DNA from: Rhodanobacter sp. C03 | Lineage (GTDB): Bacteria; Pseudomonadota; Gammaproteobacteria; Xanthomonadales; Rhodanobacteraceae | DNA length: 64,000 bases | Assembly (NCBI RefSeq): GCF_002001175.1 | Contig: NZ_MUNT01000011.1 | Coordinates: 1 to 64,000 of the forward strand | Reading direction: 5' to 3' | Part shown: positions 1 to 9,828 of the stretch, one piece after another | How positions within the stretch are numbered: position 1 is the stretch's first letter | How the letters are laid out: each line of letters starts with the position of its first letter | Made by a program: the position numbers and the translations under genes | Notes under the pieces: generated by a model | The model's database searches: none | The model's input: only the letters and a program-made list of their open reading frames with translations | What the model was told of the DNA's origin: nothing

Positions 1-1
1 T

Positions 2-118
2 TCCCTGGCGGCCATAGCGGCGTGGTACCACCTGATCCCATCCCGAACTCAGAAGTGAAACGCGCATGCGCCGATGGTAGTGTGGCTTTGCCATGCAAGA
101 GTAGGTCACCGCCAGGGG
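2..118 (+). rRNA. rrf: 5S ribosomal RNA
   Basis: The sequence matches the conserved 5S rRNA, including the internal block CCGAACTCAGAAGTGAAACG near positions 43-62. The 5' arm CCCTGGCGG (3-11) pairs with CCGCCAGGG (109-117), closing helix I. This is the last gene of an rRNA operon; the 23S gene would lie before the window. It is essentially complete; exact ends are uncertain by 1-3 bases. Confidence 0.95.
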
Positions 119-127
119 CTTTATCCC

Positions 128-166
128 CAAACCCTCGTAGCTCACGCTACGGGGGTTTGTTCTTTT
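128..166 (+). terminator. Rho-independent terminator of the rRNA operon
   Basis: A 14-bp stem (CAAACCCTCGTAGC pairing with GCTACGGGGGTTTG, one T-G pair) closes a TCAC loop and is followed by TTCTTTT. It lies directly after the 5S gene and ends the rRNA transcript. Confidence 0.9.
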
Positions 167-309
167 GGGCGATCCGGATTGTTGCGGCGACGATGCACGC
201 GATGTCGTGTGCGCTTGAATTGCCGCGGTATCGATCGCCGTCGATGATCTGCGATCCCCTATGATGGACAACACGCCGCGATCCAGTCGGTGTTGCAGGG
301 AGCGCGCTC

Positions 310-993
310 TTGTTTGTTCACGTCGAAACACGCCGCCGTCCGCGTTGGCATTGGGCAACCTTGCTGGTGGTCACGCTTTGCGTGGCATGTTTTGTCGGAC
401 TGGCGCTGACGCCGGTACCGCAACGCGGGCCGTTGTTGCTGGAATGGGGTACGGTACCAGCCAACATTTTCAACCCGCATGAGGCGTTGCTGCCGCAGTT
501 GACCGATCCTGCCCTGCTGCGGCTGTTCACAGCACTGTTCATCCATGTGACGTGGCTGCATCTGCTCAGCAACCTGTTGTTTCTGGCCATTTTCGGATTG
601 CCGGGCGAGCGAGCCCTGGGTTCGCTGCGTTTTCTGTTGCTGTTCGTGCTCGGCGGGATCGTGGCGAATCTGATCGGTGCCTTGTCACTGACAGGTGTAC
701 GCCTGCCGATCATCGGCTGCAGTGGCGCGGTGTCGGCGGTGGTGGGCACCTATGTGGCATTGTTTCCACGCGCCAAGCTGGGACTGGTGTTGCCACTTGG
801 GCTGTACCTGGAATTTGTGCGCGTACCGGCCTTTCTGCTGATCGGCATCTGGGTGCTGCTGCAACTGCTGTTCAGCTATGCCGGACCGAGCTATGGCGCC
901 TATGTGTGGTGGGCGCATATCGGCGGCTTTCTGTTCGGCGTGGTATTTGCCCTGTTCTCGCGCGACGCGATCGCCCGCCGTCTGCGCGGCTGA
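310..993 (+). CDS. Rhomboid family intramembrane serine protease
   Basis: A predicted inner-membrane protease of 227 aa that would cleave transmembrane substrates within the bilayer. All rhomboid signatures are visible: the HxxLLSN motif (His84-Asn88), the nucleophile in GCSG (Ser138, usually GASG or GxSG) and the catalytic His203 in WWAHIGG. About six hydrophobic segments fit the family core. No ATG is available in frame near the N-terminus, so I use TTG, preceded by a CAGGGAG Shine-Dalgarno at about 296-302. The gene converges with the next one, the stops being only a few bases apart. Substrate unknown. Confidence 0.88.
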   Translation: MFVHVETRRRPRWHWATLLVVTLCVACFVGLALTPVPQRGPLLLEWGTVPANIFNPHEALLPQLTDPALLRLFTALFIHVTWLHLLSNLLFLAIFGLPGERALGSLRFLLLFVLGGIVANLIGALSLTGVRLPIIGCSGAVSAVVGTYVALFPRAKLGLVLPLGLYLEFVRVPAFLLIGIWVLLQLLFSYAGPSYGAYVWWAHIGGFLFGVVFALFSRDAIARRLRG

Positions 994-998
994 ACGCA

Positions 999-1736
999 TC
1001 AACCCGAAACCGCGTCGGCGTGGATCCAGCCATGCCGACGGGCAAACTGGGACAACAACCTGCGTGCGACAGGGGTAGCGGCCACACTGCCGAAGACCTG
1101 CTGCGGATCCGCACCTTCGCGTTGCATGTCGGCATGCTTGCGCTTGATGTAGGCACGCATCACGTCAGCATTGAACTCCGGATGGAATTGCGTGCTGATC
1201 GCCTGCGGTCCATGCCGCAGCAACTGGTGTGGCTCACGGGCAGAGCGCGCCAGCACGGCGGCGCCGCGCGGTGGTTCAAGCACACTCTGTTCGTGAGTGG
1301 TATGCGCGCGGAAGCTGGCCGGGAGGCTGCTCGCCAGCGGATCGGTTGCGGCATCATCAAGTACTTCGATCGGCTGGGTGCCGATTTCGCGGCCACCGGG
1401 CAAGTAATCGACGCGTCCGCCCAGTGCATGCGCCATCAATTGATGGCCGTAGCAGACACCGAACAGCGGCAGCTCGACATCCATCGCGTTGCGAATCCAG
1501 CCGGCCGTGCGCTCGCTCCATGCCAGACGCTCGGTCACCATCGCGGCGGAGCCGGTGATCACGGCGCCAGCGACGTCCTGTGGTGGTGGCAGCGCCTCGC
1601 CGACGGTGACGTCGATGATCTGCAGTTGCTGCGGTCGCAATTGCGCACCGAGCCGGAACCAGTGGGGAAAGTCGCCATGGCGGCCACGGATGTTGTCCGG
1701 CGCACGACCGGTGCGGATGATCAAGACAGGTTTCAT
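999..1736 (-). CDS. Class I glutamine amidotransferase (GMP synthase-like)
   Basis: A 245-aa protein with a GATase class I fold. The nucleophile elbow is FGVCYGHQL, and the His-Glu pair sits in TQFHPEF. The early motif VITGSAAMV matches stand-alone amidotransferases annotated as GMP synthase-like. No synthetase or acceptor domain is fused, so the nitrogen acceptor is unknown; such proteins may also act as gamma-glutamyl hydrolases. I chose ATG 1736 because the upstream in-frame sequence overlaps the neighbouring ATPase gene and is not amidotransferase-like. It is probably cotranscribed with that gene 32 bases upstream. Confidence 0.85.
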   Translation of the reverse strand: MKPVLIIRTGRAPDNIRGRHGDFPHWFRLGAQLRPQQLQIIDVTVGEALPPPQDVAGAVITGSAAMVTERLAWSERTAGWIRNAMDVELPLFGVCYGHQLMAHALGGRVDYLPGGREIGTQPIEVLDDAATDPLASSLPASFRAHTTHEQSVLEPPRGAAVLARSAREPHQLLRHGPQAISTQFHPEFNADVMRAYIKRKHADMQREGADPQQVFGSVAATPVARRLLSQFARRHGWIHADAVSG

Positions 1737-1768
1737 GCAGGGCAATGTTGAATGTGGAATGGACGTCG

Positions 1769-3586
1769 TTACGGCGGTGTGTCGTCGAAGGCTTCGATCG
1801 GCGGCAGCACGGTGAGAATTTCCTGCACCGTGGTTAGCCCAGCGGCGACCTGATCGGCGGCGGAAATGCGCAATGGACGCATGCCTTCGGACAGTGCAGC
1901 TTTGCCGAAGTTGCTCAGATCGAGTTCGGCCGAGATCAGACTGCGCAACCGCGGCGACAGTTTCATCATTTCGTAGATGCCGGTGCGGCCCATGAAACCG
2001 GTATTGCGGCACTCAAGGCAGCCGACTGGCTGGAACACCTTGTCCGGCACCGGTATCGACCAACCGTGGGTCAGTACCGTCCATGCCTGCGGATCCTGGA
2101 CGGCCTCCTGCTTGCAGTGCGGGCATAGCGTGCGTACCAGCCGCTGCGCGACCACACCGGTGAGGGTGGACTGAATCAGGTAATGCGGGACGCCGAGATC
2201 GAGCAGGCGGGTGACCGCGCTCGGCGCATCGTTGGTATGCAGGGTGGACAGCACCAGATGGCCGGTCAGCGAGGCCTGTACTGCCATCTGCGCAGTTTCC
2301 AGGTCGCGAATTTCGCCGACCATGATGATGTCCGGGTCCTGTCGCAGCAGCGTGCGTACGCCGGCGGCAAAATCCAGATCGATCGCGGCATGTACCTGCA
2401 TCTGGTTGAATTCAGGCGAGACCATCTCGATCGGATCTTCCACCGTGCACACATTGAGTGCCGGTGTGGCCAGATGCTTCAAGGTGGAATACAGCGTGGT
2501 GGTCTTGCCCGAACCGGTCGGGCCGGTGACCAGCACGATGCCGTGCGGTCGCTCCACCATACTGCGCCAGTTGGCGCCCTCGCCCGGCGAGAAGCCGAGT
2601 TGGGCAAAATCCTTGACCACCAGATCCGGATCGAAGATGCGCATCACCACCTTCTCGCCGAACGCGGTGGGCATGTTGGAGATGCGCAGCTCCACCTCAC
2701 GACCACCGGCCGAACGCGTCTTGATGCGGCCATCCTGCGGCCGGCGTTTCTCGGCTACGTCCATGCGCGCGAGGATCTTGATGCGTGCCGTGACCGCGGT
2801 CATCACCGGCGACGGCAGTTCGAACACCTTGTGCATGATGCCGTCGATGCGGAAGCGGATATGCCCGGTTTCGCGGCGTGGCTCCAGATGGATGTCCGAG
2901 GCGCGCTGTTCGAACGCGTACTGCAGCAGCCAGTCGACGATGTGCACCACATGGCGGTCATCTGCACCGACTTCGCCACTCTTGCCCAGTTCCACCAGCT
3001 GTTCGAAATTGAGGATTGCCGAAGACGCGTCGCTGCCTTTCGCGTCCTGCGCCAGCTGGATCGAACGCTGGACGCCGTAGAACTCCTGCAGATAACGGTT
3101 GATGTCGATCGGGCTGGACACTACCCGTCGCACGTCACGCCGCAGCATTTGCGTCAGGTCGGCGGCCCAGCCCGCGTCGAACGGCTCGCAGGTGGCGAAT
3201 GTCACCTCGCCCGCGGTGGCCGCCACCGGCAGGATCCGATGACGCTGTGCATAGGCATGACTCACCACCTGGGTTACCGAGGCGACGTTGATCTTCATCG
3301 GATCGATTTTCAGGTACGGCAGGCCGGCGTGACTGGCCAGCCATTCGGTCAGCGCCTCCAGTTTCAGTGGTCGGCCCAGCTCGCGTTGATTCACCATCTT
3401 GGCGTTCGCGATCAACACCAGCGGATGCAGTTCCACCACGCTGCGACCGGCGCGTGCGCCCATGCGCACCTGCTTGGCGTCGTCGGCCAGCAGGTAACCG
3501 TCGACCACCAGGGCGGCCAGCAGATCGTCCAGTTCCAGTCGGCCACGCCGGCCCAGCAGGGATGCGATTTGTGGTGATGCAGCCAT
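1769..3586 (-). CDS. GspE/PilB-family secretion or pilus ATPase (orphan)
   Basis: A 605-aa hexameric ATPase of the type II secretion/type IV pilus family. An N-terminal GspE-like domain (about 40-150) is followed by the ATPase core. The core has Walker [10 protein letters not shown] near residue 355, an Asp-box TVEDPIE, Walker [10 protein letters not shown] and a His-box LSTLHTND. A zinc-binding tetracysteine (LCPHC, GCLEC) is also present, as in GspE. Start ATG 3586 is preferred over an in-frame TTG 18 codons upstream. No other gsp or pil gene is in the window, so whether it powers secretion or pilus extension cannot be told from context. Confidence 0.88.
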   Translation of the reverse strand: MAASPQIASLLGRRGRLELDDLLAALVVDGYLLADDAKQVRMGARAGRSVVELHPLVLIANAKMVNQRELGRPLKLEALTEWLASHAGLPYLKIDPMKINVASVTQVVSHAYAQRHRILPVAATAGEVTFATCEPFDAGWAADLTQMLRRDVRRVVSSPIDINRYLQEFYGVQRSIQLAQDAKGSDASSAILNFEQLVELGKSGEVGADDRHVVHIVDWLLQYAFEQRASDIHLEPRRETGHIRFRIDGIMHKVFELPSPVMTAVTARIKILARMDVAEKRRPQDGRIKTRSAGGREVELRISNMPTAFGEKVVMRIFDPDLVVKDFAQLGFSPGEGANWRSMVERPHGIVLVTGPTGSGKTTTLYSTLKHLATPALNVCTVEDPIEMVSPEFNQMQVHAAIDLDFAAGVRTLLRQDPDIIMVGEIRDLETAQMAVQASLTGHLVLSTLHTNDAPSAVTRLLDLGVPHYLIQSTLTGVVAQRLVRTLCPHCKQEAVQDPQAWTVLTHGWSIPVPDKVFQPVGCLECRNTGFMGRTGIYEMMKLSPRLRSLISAELDLSNFGKAALSEGMRPLRISAADQVAAGLTTVQEILTVLPPIEAFDDTPP

Positions 3587-3625
3587 CCGGATGTAACCCC
3601 CGTAGTGCTTTTGCCGGCCCGGAGT

Positions 3626-3654
3626 CCAGTGGGAAAGCAAGCTGCCGCTATACT
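3626..3654 (+). promoter_or_regulatory. Candidate promoter of glyQS
   Basis: TATACT at 3649-3654 is a near-consensus -10 box about 30 bases before the glyQ start. The -35 position (near 3626-3631) is weak, so only the -10 is convincing. Confidence 0.4.
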
Positions 3655-3684
3655 AACGCGCTTTACCCAAGGTCACGGAAAGCC

Positions 3685-4596
3685 ATGTCCGCGCGCACCT
3701 TCCAGGATGTGATCCAGACCCTCAACCGCTATTGGGCGGCGCAGGGCTGTGTGTTGCTGCAGCCGCTCGACACCGAGGTCGGCGCCGGCACGTTCCACCC
3801 CGCCACCTTCCTGCGCGCACTCGGTCCCGAGCCGTGGGCCGCCGCCTATGTGCAGCCGTCGCGTCGTCCCACCGATGGCCGCTACGGCGAGAATCCGAAC
3901 CGCCTGCAGCATTACTACCAATACCAGGTAGTGATGAAGCCGAACCCGGAAAACATTCTCGAGCTGTACATCGGCTCGCTGAAGGAACTCGGCCTCGATC
4001 CGCTGGTGCACGACCTGCGCTTCGTCGAGGATAACTGGGAATCGCCGACGCTCGGCGCCTGGGGTCTCGGCTGGGAGGTCTGGTTGAACGGCATGGAAGT
4101 GACCCAGTTCACCTACTTCCAGCAGGCAGGTGGCCTGGAATGTCGTCCGGTGACCGGCGAGATCACCTACGGTCTGGAACGACTGGCGATGTATCTGCAG
4201 AACGTGGACAACGTCTACGACCTGGTCTGGACCGATGGCCCGCGTGGCACCGTGACTTACGGCGACGTGTTCCACCAGAACGAGGTGGAGCAGAGCACCT
4301 ACAACTTCGAGCATGCCAATGTGGCCGATCTGCTGCACTGGTTCGATGCGTGCGAGGCGATGGCGAACCAGCTGATTGCCGCGAACCTGCCGCTGCCGGC
4401 TTACGAGCAGGTGATGAAGGCCAGTCATACATTCAATCTGCTCGACGCGCGTCGAGCGATCAGCGTCACCGAACGCCAGCGTTACATCCTGCGCGTGCGC
4501 ACGCTGTCGCGCAGCGTGGCCGAGACCTATGTGGCGCAGCGCGAGAAACTCGGTTTTCCGGGCCTCAAGCAAGTGAAGGAGCCGGCTCATGGCTGA
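3685..4596 (+). CDS. glyQ: Glycine--tRNA ligase alpha subunit
   Basis: Catalytic alpha subunit (303 aa, the usual length) of the heterotetrameric bacterial glycyl-tRNA synthetase, which charges tRNA-Gly in the cytoplasm. The N-terminus [17 protein letters not shown] and the stretch [16 protein letters not shown] are highly characteristic. ATG 3685 gives the expected N-terminus; the longer open frame upstream is not conserved. It overlaps glyS by 8 bases (ATGGCTGA), so the two subunits are translationally coupled. Confidence 0.97.
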   Translation: MSARTFQDVIQTLNRYWAAQGCVLLQPLDTEVGAGTFHPATFLRALGPEPWAAAYVQPSRRPTDGRYGENPNRLQHYYQYQVVMKPNPENILELYIGSLKELGLDPLVHDLRFVEDNWESPTLGAWGLGWEVWLNGMEVTQFTYFQQAGGLECRPVTGEITYGLERLAMYLQNVDNVYDLVWTDGPRGTVTYGDVFHQNEVEQSTYNFEHANVADLLHWFDACEAMANQLIAANLPLPAYEQVMKASHTFNLLDARRAISVTERQRYILRVRTLSRSVAETYVAQREKLGFPGLKQVKEPAHG

Positions 4597-6736
4597 GCAC
4601 AAGCCACTGTTGATCGAACTGGGTACCGAGGAACTGCCGCCGAAGGCGCTGGACGAGCTTTCCGCCGCATTTCTGCGCGGCATCTGCGATGGTCTGGCCA
4701 AACGCGGCATCGACGCCGCGCTGGATCAGGCGAAAGCCTATTGCTCGCCACGCCGTCTGGCGGCGCATATTCCTGGCGTCGCGCAGGCGCAGCCGGAGCA
4801 GACGATCGAGCGACGTGGCCCCGCCATGAACGCTGCGCTGGATGCCGAGGGTCAGCCGTCCAAGGCGCTGCTCGGTTTCGCGCAGTCGTGCGGTGTCGGC
4901 GTGGAACAGCTGGAAAAGCTCGAAACCGACAAGGGAGCATGGTTCGTGTTCCGTGCGGTGAAGCCGGGCCAGCCGGTGTCGGCGTTGCTGCCCGAGATCA
5001 TCGAAGAAGCGCTGAAAAGCCTGCCGATCCCGCGTCCGATGCGCTGGGCCGATCATGACTACAGCTTCGTGCGTCCCGTGCACTGGCTGGTGATCCTGCA
5101 TGGTGCCGAGATCGTCGATGGCGGTGTGCTGGGACTGAAGAGCGGCCGCAAATCACGTGGCCACCGCTTCATGCATCCGCAGCCGGTGCATGTGGCCGAT
5201 GCCGACAGCTGGCTGGACGCGATGCGCGCTTCCAATGTACTGGCTGATCCGCAGGAGCGCCGCCAGCGCATCCGTGCGCAGGTCGAACAGCAGGCCAAGC
5301 AGACCGGTGGCGTGCCACAACTCGATGATGCCTTGCTCGACGAGCTTGCCAATCTCACCGAGTGGCCGGCGGCGATCGCCTGCACGTTCGAGCGCGAGTT
5401 CCTCAGCGTGCCGCCGGAGGCCCTGGTGACCACCATGGTGGCGAACCAGAAATTCGTGCCGGTGTTCGATGCAGACGGCAAGCTCACCGAGCACTTCATC
5501 GGCATCGCCAATATTGACAGCAAGGATCCGGCCGAGATCCGCAAGGGCTACGAACGGGTGATACGGCCGCGTTTCGCCGACGCCAAGTTCTTCTGGGACG
5601 AGGATCTGAAGACGCCGCTGGCCAGCTACCAGGAACAGCTCAAGAGCGTCACCTACCAGCAGGCGTTGGGCAGCTTGTGGGACAAGAGCGTGCGCGTGGC
5701 CGAACTGGCGCGCGTGATCGCCAATCGGGTCGGCGTGGATGCCGGCGCTGCAACCCGTGCGGCGAGCCTGAGCAAGTGCGATCTGCTGACCCGCATGGTT
5801 GGCGAGTTTCCCGAATTGCAGGGTGTGATGGGTCGCTACTACGCCGGCCATCACGGTGAATCGACCGAAGTGGCCGAGGCGCTGGACAGTTATTACCAAC
5901 CACGTTTCGGTGGCGATGCGATTGCCGCGGGCCGGTTAGGCCAGGTGCTCGCTGTGGCCGAACGGTTGGACACCTTGGCCGGCATCTTCGCGGTCGGCAT
6001 GAAGCCGAGTGGCAACAAGGATCCGTTCGCGTTGCGCCGCGCCGCGCTCGGCCTGGCGCGCACGCTGATCGAGGGCGGTCTGGAGCTCGATCTGCGCGGC
6101 AGCTTCACCGAGGCACTGGAACTGCTGCCCGATGGTGCGCTGATGGCAGGCCTGAAGCCGGGCAAGGACGGCAAGCCGCCAATCCTGCATGCCGGCGAGC
6201 GACGGGCGATCCTGCTCGACGAGCTATACGACTTCGTGCTCGATCGCCTGCGCGGCTACTACGCCGAACAGGGCTTCGACAACGCGCAGTTCGAAGCCGT
6301 GCTGGCCGTGCAGCCACGCAGTCTGGCCGACTTCGACCGGCGCCTCCGCGCGGTCGCCGAATTCGGTCGTCGTCCGGAAGCCGCCAGCCTGGCAGCGGCG
6401 AACAAGCGGGTCGCGAATATTCTGCGCAAGCAGGCCGAAGAAACCGGCGCGCCCGCGATCGGCCGTACGGTTGATCCAGCGCATTTCGAGGCAGATGCGG
6501 AGCGTGAGCTGGCCGCCGCCCTTGGCGCGGCACAACAGGAAACGGCTGGCGCGCTGGCTGCGGGTGACTACACTGCCGTGCTGGCGCGGCTGTCACAGTT
6601 GCAGGCGCCGGTGGATACGTTCTTCGACAGCGTACTGGTGAATGCGGATGATCCCGCCGTGCGCGCCAACCGGCTCGCCCTGCTCGGGCAGCTGAAGGCA
6701 CAGTTCAGCGCCATCGCCGATATCGCCCTGCTCTGA
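4589..6736 (+). CDS. glyS: Glycine--tRNA ligase beta subunit
   Basis: Beta subunit (715 aa) of the alpha2beta2 glycyl-tRNA synthetase; it contributes tRNA recognition and an HD-like region. The N-terminus [19 protein letters not shown] is typical, and length and the C-terminal anticodon-binding/DALR-like region fit the family. The start lies inside the end of glyQ. A strong terminator follows within 5 bases of the stop, so glyQS is a two-gene operon. Confidence 0.97.
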   Translation: MAEHKPLLIELGTEELPPKALDELSAAFLRGICDGLAKRGIDAALDQAKAYCSPRRLAAHIPGVAQAQPEQTIERRGPAMNAALDAEGQPSKALLGFAQSCGVGVEQLEKLETDKGAWFVFRAVKPGQPVSALLPEIIEEALKSLPIPRPMRWADHDYSFVRPVHWLVILHGAEIVDGGVLGLKSGRKSRGHRFMHPQPVHVADADSWLDAMRASNVLADPQERRQRIRAQVEQQAKQTGGVPQLDDALLDELANLTEWPAAIACTFEREFLSVPPEALVTTMVANQKFVPVFDADGKLTEHFIGIANIDSKDPAEIRKGYERVIRPRFADAKFFWDEDLKTPLASYQEQLKSVTYQQALGSLWDKSVRVAELARVIANRVGVDAGAATRAASLSKCDLLTRMVGEFPELQGVMGRYYAGHHGESTEVAEALDSYYQPRFGGDAIAAGRLGQVLAVAERLDTLAGIFAVGMKPSGNKDPFALRRAALGLARTLIEGGLELDLRGSFTEALELLPDGALMAGLKPGKDGKPPILHAGERRAILLDELYDFVLDRLRGYYAEQGFDNAQFEAVLAVQPRSLADFDRRLRAVAEFGRRPEAASLAAANKRVANILRKQAEETGAPAIGRTVDPAHFEADAERELAAALGAAQQETAGALAAGDYTAVLARLSQLQAPVDTFFDSVLVNADDPAVRANRLALLGQLKAQFSAIADIALL

Positions 6737-6740
6737 ACAA

Positions 6741-6791
6741 GACCCACAAAAAACGCGGCAGCCGTGATGGCTGCCGCGTTTTTTGTGGGTC
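6741..6791. terminator. Bidirectional terminator after glyS
   Basis: A 23-bp perfect inverted repeat (6741-6763 with 6769-6791, 5-base loop GTGAT) has a GC-rich core and an AAAAAA/TTTTTT pair on its flanks. It can terminate glyQS on the plus strand and the convergent regulator gene on the minus strand. Confidence 0.9.
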
Positions 6792-6809
6792 GATCGCCGC
6801 CGCTTGGAC

Positions 6810-7379
6810 TCAGGCCGTACCGCGATCCAGCCGAATACGCTCGGCCAGCCGGTGATTGAAGGTCACCATGGCGAGTGGGTCCACATGGGAGCCGCCCGGG
6901 CCGAGGATTTCATAGAGCTGGGTCAGCAAGTCGGTGTTCTCCGACATGGAAAGCTGGCTGCCGGCCAGACTCAGTTCCGACTGCAAGATGCGCATGGCGG
7001 TGTTCAGCCGCTGGGTGTCGACGCCCATACTCATACTCTCGGTATGGCCTTGCGTCGCGCCGAGCCGCGCGCGCGGTCGATGCGAGCTCACGTTTTCCGA
7101 GCTGTACTGATCATCCAGAGTGGGCACGTTCGGATCGAGTTGCAACGTGCCTTCGCCGGCCACCAGCCAGACCAGCGAGATGCCCAGAGTGCGCGCAAGC
7201 GTGACGCAGCGCGCGCGTGATGGATCGGTATTGCCGTCGCGCCAGCTGCGCACGACGCCTTCGGAGAATCCGCACATTCTGGCGATTTCGGTGGCGCTGC
7301 CGACGCGTTTGATCAGCAGTTTAATGCGATCCGAAAAAGTTCCCGTGGCGGTGGGAAGCGTATTTTTTTGCGTATTCAT
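6810..7379 (-). CDS. XRE/CI-like helix-turn-helix transcriptional regulator
   Basis: A 189-aa predicted DNA-binding regulator. A lambda repressor-like helix-turn-helix spans about residues 15-70: TEIARMCGFSEGVVRSWRDG is the helix-turn-helix core, followed by LARTLGISLVWLVAGEG. The C-terminal 110 residues show no recognisable sensor or protease domain. ATG 7379 is preferred because a candidate promoter (7456-7484) lies inside the longer open frame that begins at 7502. Converges on glyS and shares its terminator. Target genes unknown; a dyad upstream may be an autoregulatory operator. Confidence 0.8.
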   Translation of the reverse strand: MNTQKNTLPTATGTFSDRIKLLIKRVGSATEIARMCGFSEGVVRSWRDGNTDPSRARCVTLARTLGISLVWLVAGEGTLQLDPNVPTLDDQYSSENVSSHRPRARLGATQGHTESMSMGVDTQRLNTAMRILQSELSLAGSQLSMSENTDLLTQLYEILGPGGSHVDPLAMVTFNHRLAERIRLDRGTA

Positions 7380-7946
7380 CGGTGGCGGCCAAGGCGATGA
7401 GAGGGATGGGACATGGATATCGTAATACCGAATGCCGTAGGAATTCTGAAGATTGAATAAAGTTACGAAGTGTTGCGCTTGCAAAGTACCGAAGAATGTC
7501 ATAACGCAGCGTTAAATCGTAATTACTTGCGATTTACTCCGGGATTCGACGCGGGAGCGCTCGGCTAGCCTGGACTCCGTGCTTCGATGCGACAAGCGCG
7601 CAAAAGTTTCATGCGCCGGTTCATGGTGAATCAGGTCGCGCAAGTGGGCACCGGTTGATTGGGCGCAGCATTTTTGATGTGCAAGTTGTGCCATGCGTTC
7701 CTGGCCATCAGCGGGCTCATTGGGTAATGCGAATTTCAGCAACAGCCGTGAAATCGTCGAGCGCGGTCGAGTCGGGTATTCGGCCGCGCCATTGAGTTGC
7801 ACCCAGCAGGATCAGTGGCTTCGATAAATCGGTGCTTATGGATGCCGGGGCGACTTGCGTTGTGTCCGCGACTTGCTCATGGTCATAATCCCCGGTAACG
7901 AAGAAGCCGGCGGGCCGCCCCGGATCTTCCTTCACCAGGGCATCGC
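7380..7946. other. Intergenic region with no convincing gene
   Basis: About 570 bases between the divergently oriented regulator and transporter-acyltransferase genes. It contains an AT-rich patch at about 7430-7535 holding a candidate promoter and an imperfect dyad AAATCG-N10-CGATTT at 7514-7535. Short open frames on the minus strand here (about 80-96 codons) have no recognisable protein features. Confidence 0.6.
7456..7484 (-). promoter_or_regulatory. Candidate sigma-70 promoter of the XRE regulator
   Basis: On the minus strand TTGCAA (7479-7484) is followed after exactly 17 bases by TTTATT (7456-7461), 4/6 matches at both boxes. This lies in a locally AT-rich patch about 75 bases before ATG 7379. 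Confidence 0.4.
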
Positions 7947-9821
7947 ATGAGCCAATTCGCACTGCTGGGCAAGCGGCGGTTTGCGCCGTTCTTCTGGACC
8001 CAGGCGCTGGGTGCGTTCAACGACAGCGCATTCCGCAATGCGATGGTGATGCTGGCAGCGTTCCAGATGGGGCTGCCAGAGCGGCAGGTCTCGTTGTATA
8101 CGAATCTCGCGCCGGCGCTGTTCATCCTGCCGTATTTCCTGTTCTCGGCCACCGCCGGGCAGCTCGCCGAGAAATTCGAGAAGACCCGGATCATCCGCTA
8201 CGTGAAACTGTTCGAGATCGCCGCCATGTTGCTGGCGGCCTGGGGTTTCCACACGCACCATCTGGTGCTGCTGCTGATCGTGCTGTTCATGATGGGCGTT
8301 CACTCGACCGTGTTCGGGCCGATCAAGTACGCGATCCTGCCGCAGGCGCTGAAGCCCACCGAGCTGGTCGGTGGCAACGGCATGGTCGAGATGGGTACCC
8401 AGCTGGCGATCCTGGTCGGCATGATCGTGGGCAATGCGCTAATGCTGCTCGCCGGGGTGGGGCCGTTGGCTTCCGCAGCGCTGACCATCGCGGTGGCGCT
8501 GGCCGGCTACAGTACGAGCCGCGCGATTCCTCCCGCACCGGCGACTGCGCCGGAGCTGAAATTCAACTGGAACCCTGTGACCGAGACGGCGCGCGTGCTC
8601 GGCATCACGCGCAGCGATCGTGCGGTGTTCAACGCGGTGCTGGGCATCTCGTGGTTCTGGTTCTTCGGCACCGTGCTGGTGGCGCAGCTGCCGATCTACA
8701 CCAAGTTCAACCTTGGCGGCGACGGCTCGGTGAGTACGCTGGTGCTTACCCTGTTCTCGCTGGGCACCGGCGTGGGCTCGCTGCTGTGCGAGAAAATGTC
8801 GGGCAAGCGGGTGGAGATCGGGCTGGTACCGCTGGGTGCGTTCGGGCTTACCGCCTTCGGCATCGACCTGTATTTCGCGCGGCCAGGTGCGGCGGTGCTG
8901 CAGGGCCTGGACTGGCTGGCCTTCCTGCATGCGGCCGGCAGCTGGCGCATCGTGCTGGATCTCACCGCGATCGGTGTGTTCGCCGGCTTCTACGTGGTGC
9001 CGCTATTCGCCTTTGTGCAGGCCCGCGCGCCGCGGGAAAAACTGTCGCGGATCATTGCCGGCAACAACATCATCAATGCGCTGCTGATCGTGATGGCCTC
9101 GATGTTCGGGCTGCTGCTGAGCCGGCTTGGCATGAGTGCGGCGGAGATTTTCGCAGTCGATGCCGTGCTCAATGTGGTGGTGGCCGCCTATATCTTCAGC
9201 CTGGTGCCCGAATTCCTGATGCGTTTCATCACCTGGGTGCTGGTGAATACGCTATATCGGGTGCGCGCCGACGGAGTACAGCACATCCCCGAAGAGGGCG
9301 CGACCCTGCTGGTGTGCAACCACGTCAGCTTCATGGATCCGTTGTTGCTGATGGCGAACCTGCGGCGGCCGGCACGCTTCGTGATGTATTACAGGATCTT
9401 CAACATCCCGTTGCTGCGCTTCGTGTTCCGCACGGCCAGGGCGATCCCGATCGCTGGCTACAAGGAAGATCCGGCCGTGCTGCAACAGGCTTATGACGCG
9501 ATCGACGAGGCGCTGGCGGACGGCGAGGTGGTGTGCATCTTTCCCGAGGGTGGACTGACTGGCGATGGCCAGATCGCGACATTCCGTCCGGGCGTGGAAA
9601 AAATCCTGGCGCGCCGGCCGGTGCCGGTGGTGCCGATGGCCTTGCGTGGCCTGTGGGGCAGCGTGTGGAGTCGTCGTGATTCCATGCTGCGGCGTGCGCG
9701 GCTGCCGCGGCGGTTCCGTGCCCGGGTGGAACTGGTGGTGGATGCGCCGCTGGCGCCGCAACAAGTCAGTGCGGCGATGCTGGAAGTGCGGGTGCGCGAA
9801 TTGCGCGGCGACCTCGCCTAG
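7947..9821 (+). CDS. MFS transporter-acyltransferase fusion (LplT-PlsC-like)
   Basis: A 624-aa two-domain membrane protein. Residues about 1-420 form an MFS permease with around 12 hydrophobic segments and an N-terminus (FFWTQALGAFNDSAFRNA) typical of LplT lysophospholipid flippases. Residues about 430-624 form a PlsC-type acyltransferase, with the HX4D motif NHVSFMD and the acceptor motif FPEGGLTGDG. The family is thought to flip lysophospholipids inward and reacylate them. The acyl-AMP ligase (Aas) domain found in three-domain relatives is absent. ATG 7947 gives the expected N-terminus. Its stop faces that of the AmpE-like gene 7 bases away. Confidence 0.87.
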   Translation: MSQFALLGKRRFAPFFWTQALGAFNDSAFRNAMVMLAAFQMGLPERQVSLYTNLAPALFILPYFLFSATAGQLAEKFEKTRIIRYVKLFEIAAMLLAAWGFHTHHLVLLLIVLFMMGVHSTVFGPIKYAILPQALKPTELVGGNGMVEMGTQLAILVGMIVGNALMLLAGVGPLASAALTIAVALAGYSTSRAIPPAPATAPELKFNWNPVTETARVLGITRSDRAVFNAVLGISWFWFFGTVLVAQLPIYTKFNLGGDGSVSTLVLTLFSLGTGVGSLLCEKMSGKRVEIGLVPLGAFGLTAFGIDLYFARPGAAVLQGLDWLAFLHAAGSWRIVLDLTAIGVFAGFYVVPLFAFVQARAPREKLSRIIAGNNIINALLIVMASMFGLLLSRLGMSAAEIFAVDAVLNVVVAAYIFSLVPEFLMRFITWVLVNTLYRVRADGVQHIPEEGATLLVCNHVSFMDPLLLMANLRRPARFVMYYRIFNIPLLRFVFRTARAIPIAGYKEDPAVLQQAYDAIDEALADGEVVCIFPEGGLTGDGQIATFRPGVEKILARRPVPVVPMALRGLWGSVWSRRDSMLRRARLPRRFRARVELVVDAPLAPQQVSAAMLEVRVRELRGDLA

Positions 9822-9828
9822 GTTGGAG

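Noticed and set aside
7512..7962. Small minus-strand open frames of about 80-96 codons upstream of the transporter-acyltransferase
   Set aside because: No ribosome-binding site, domain or composition typical of a gene; they overlap each other.
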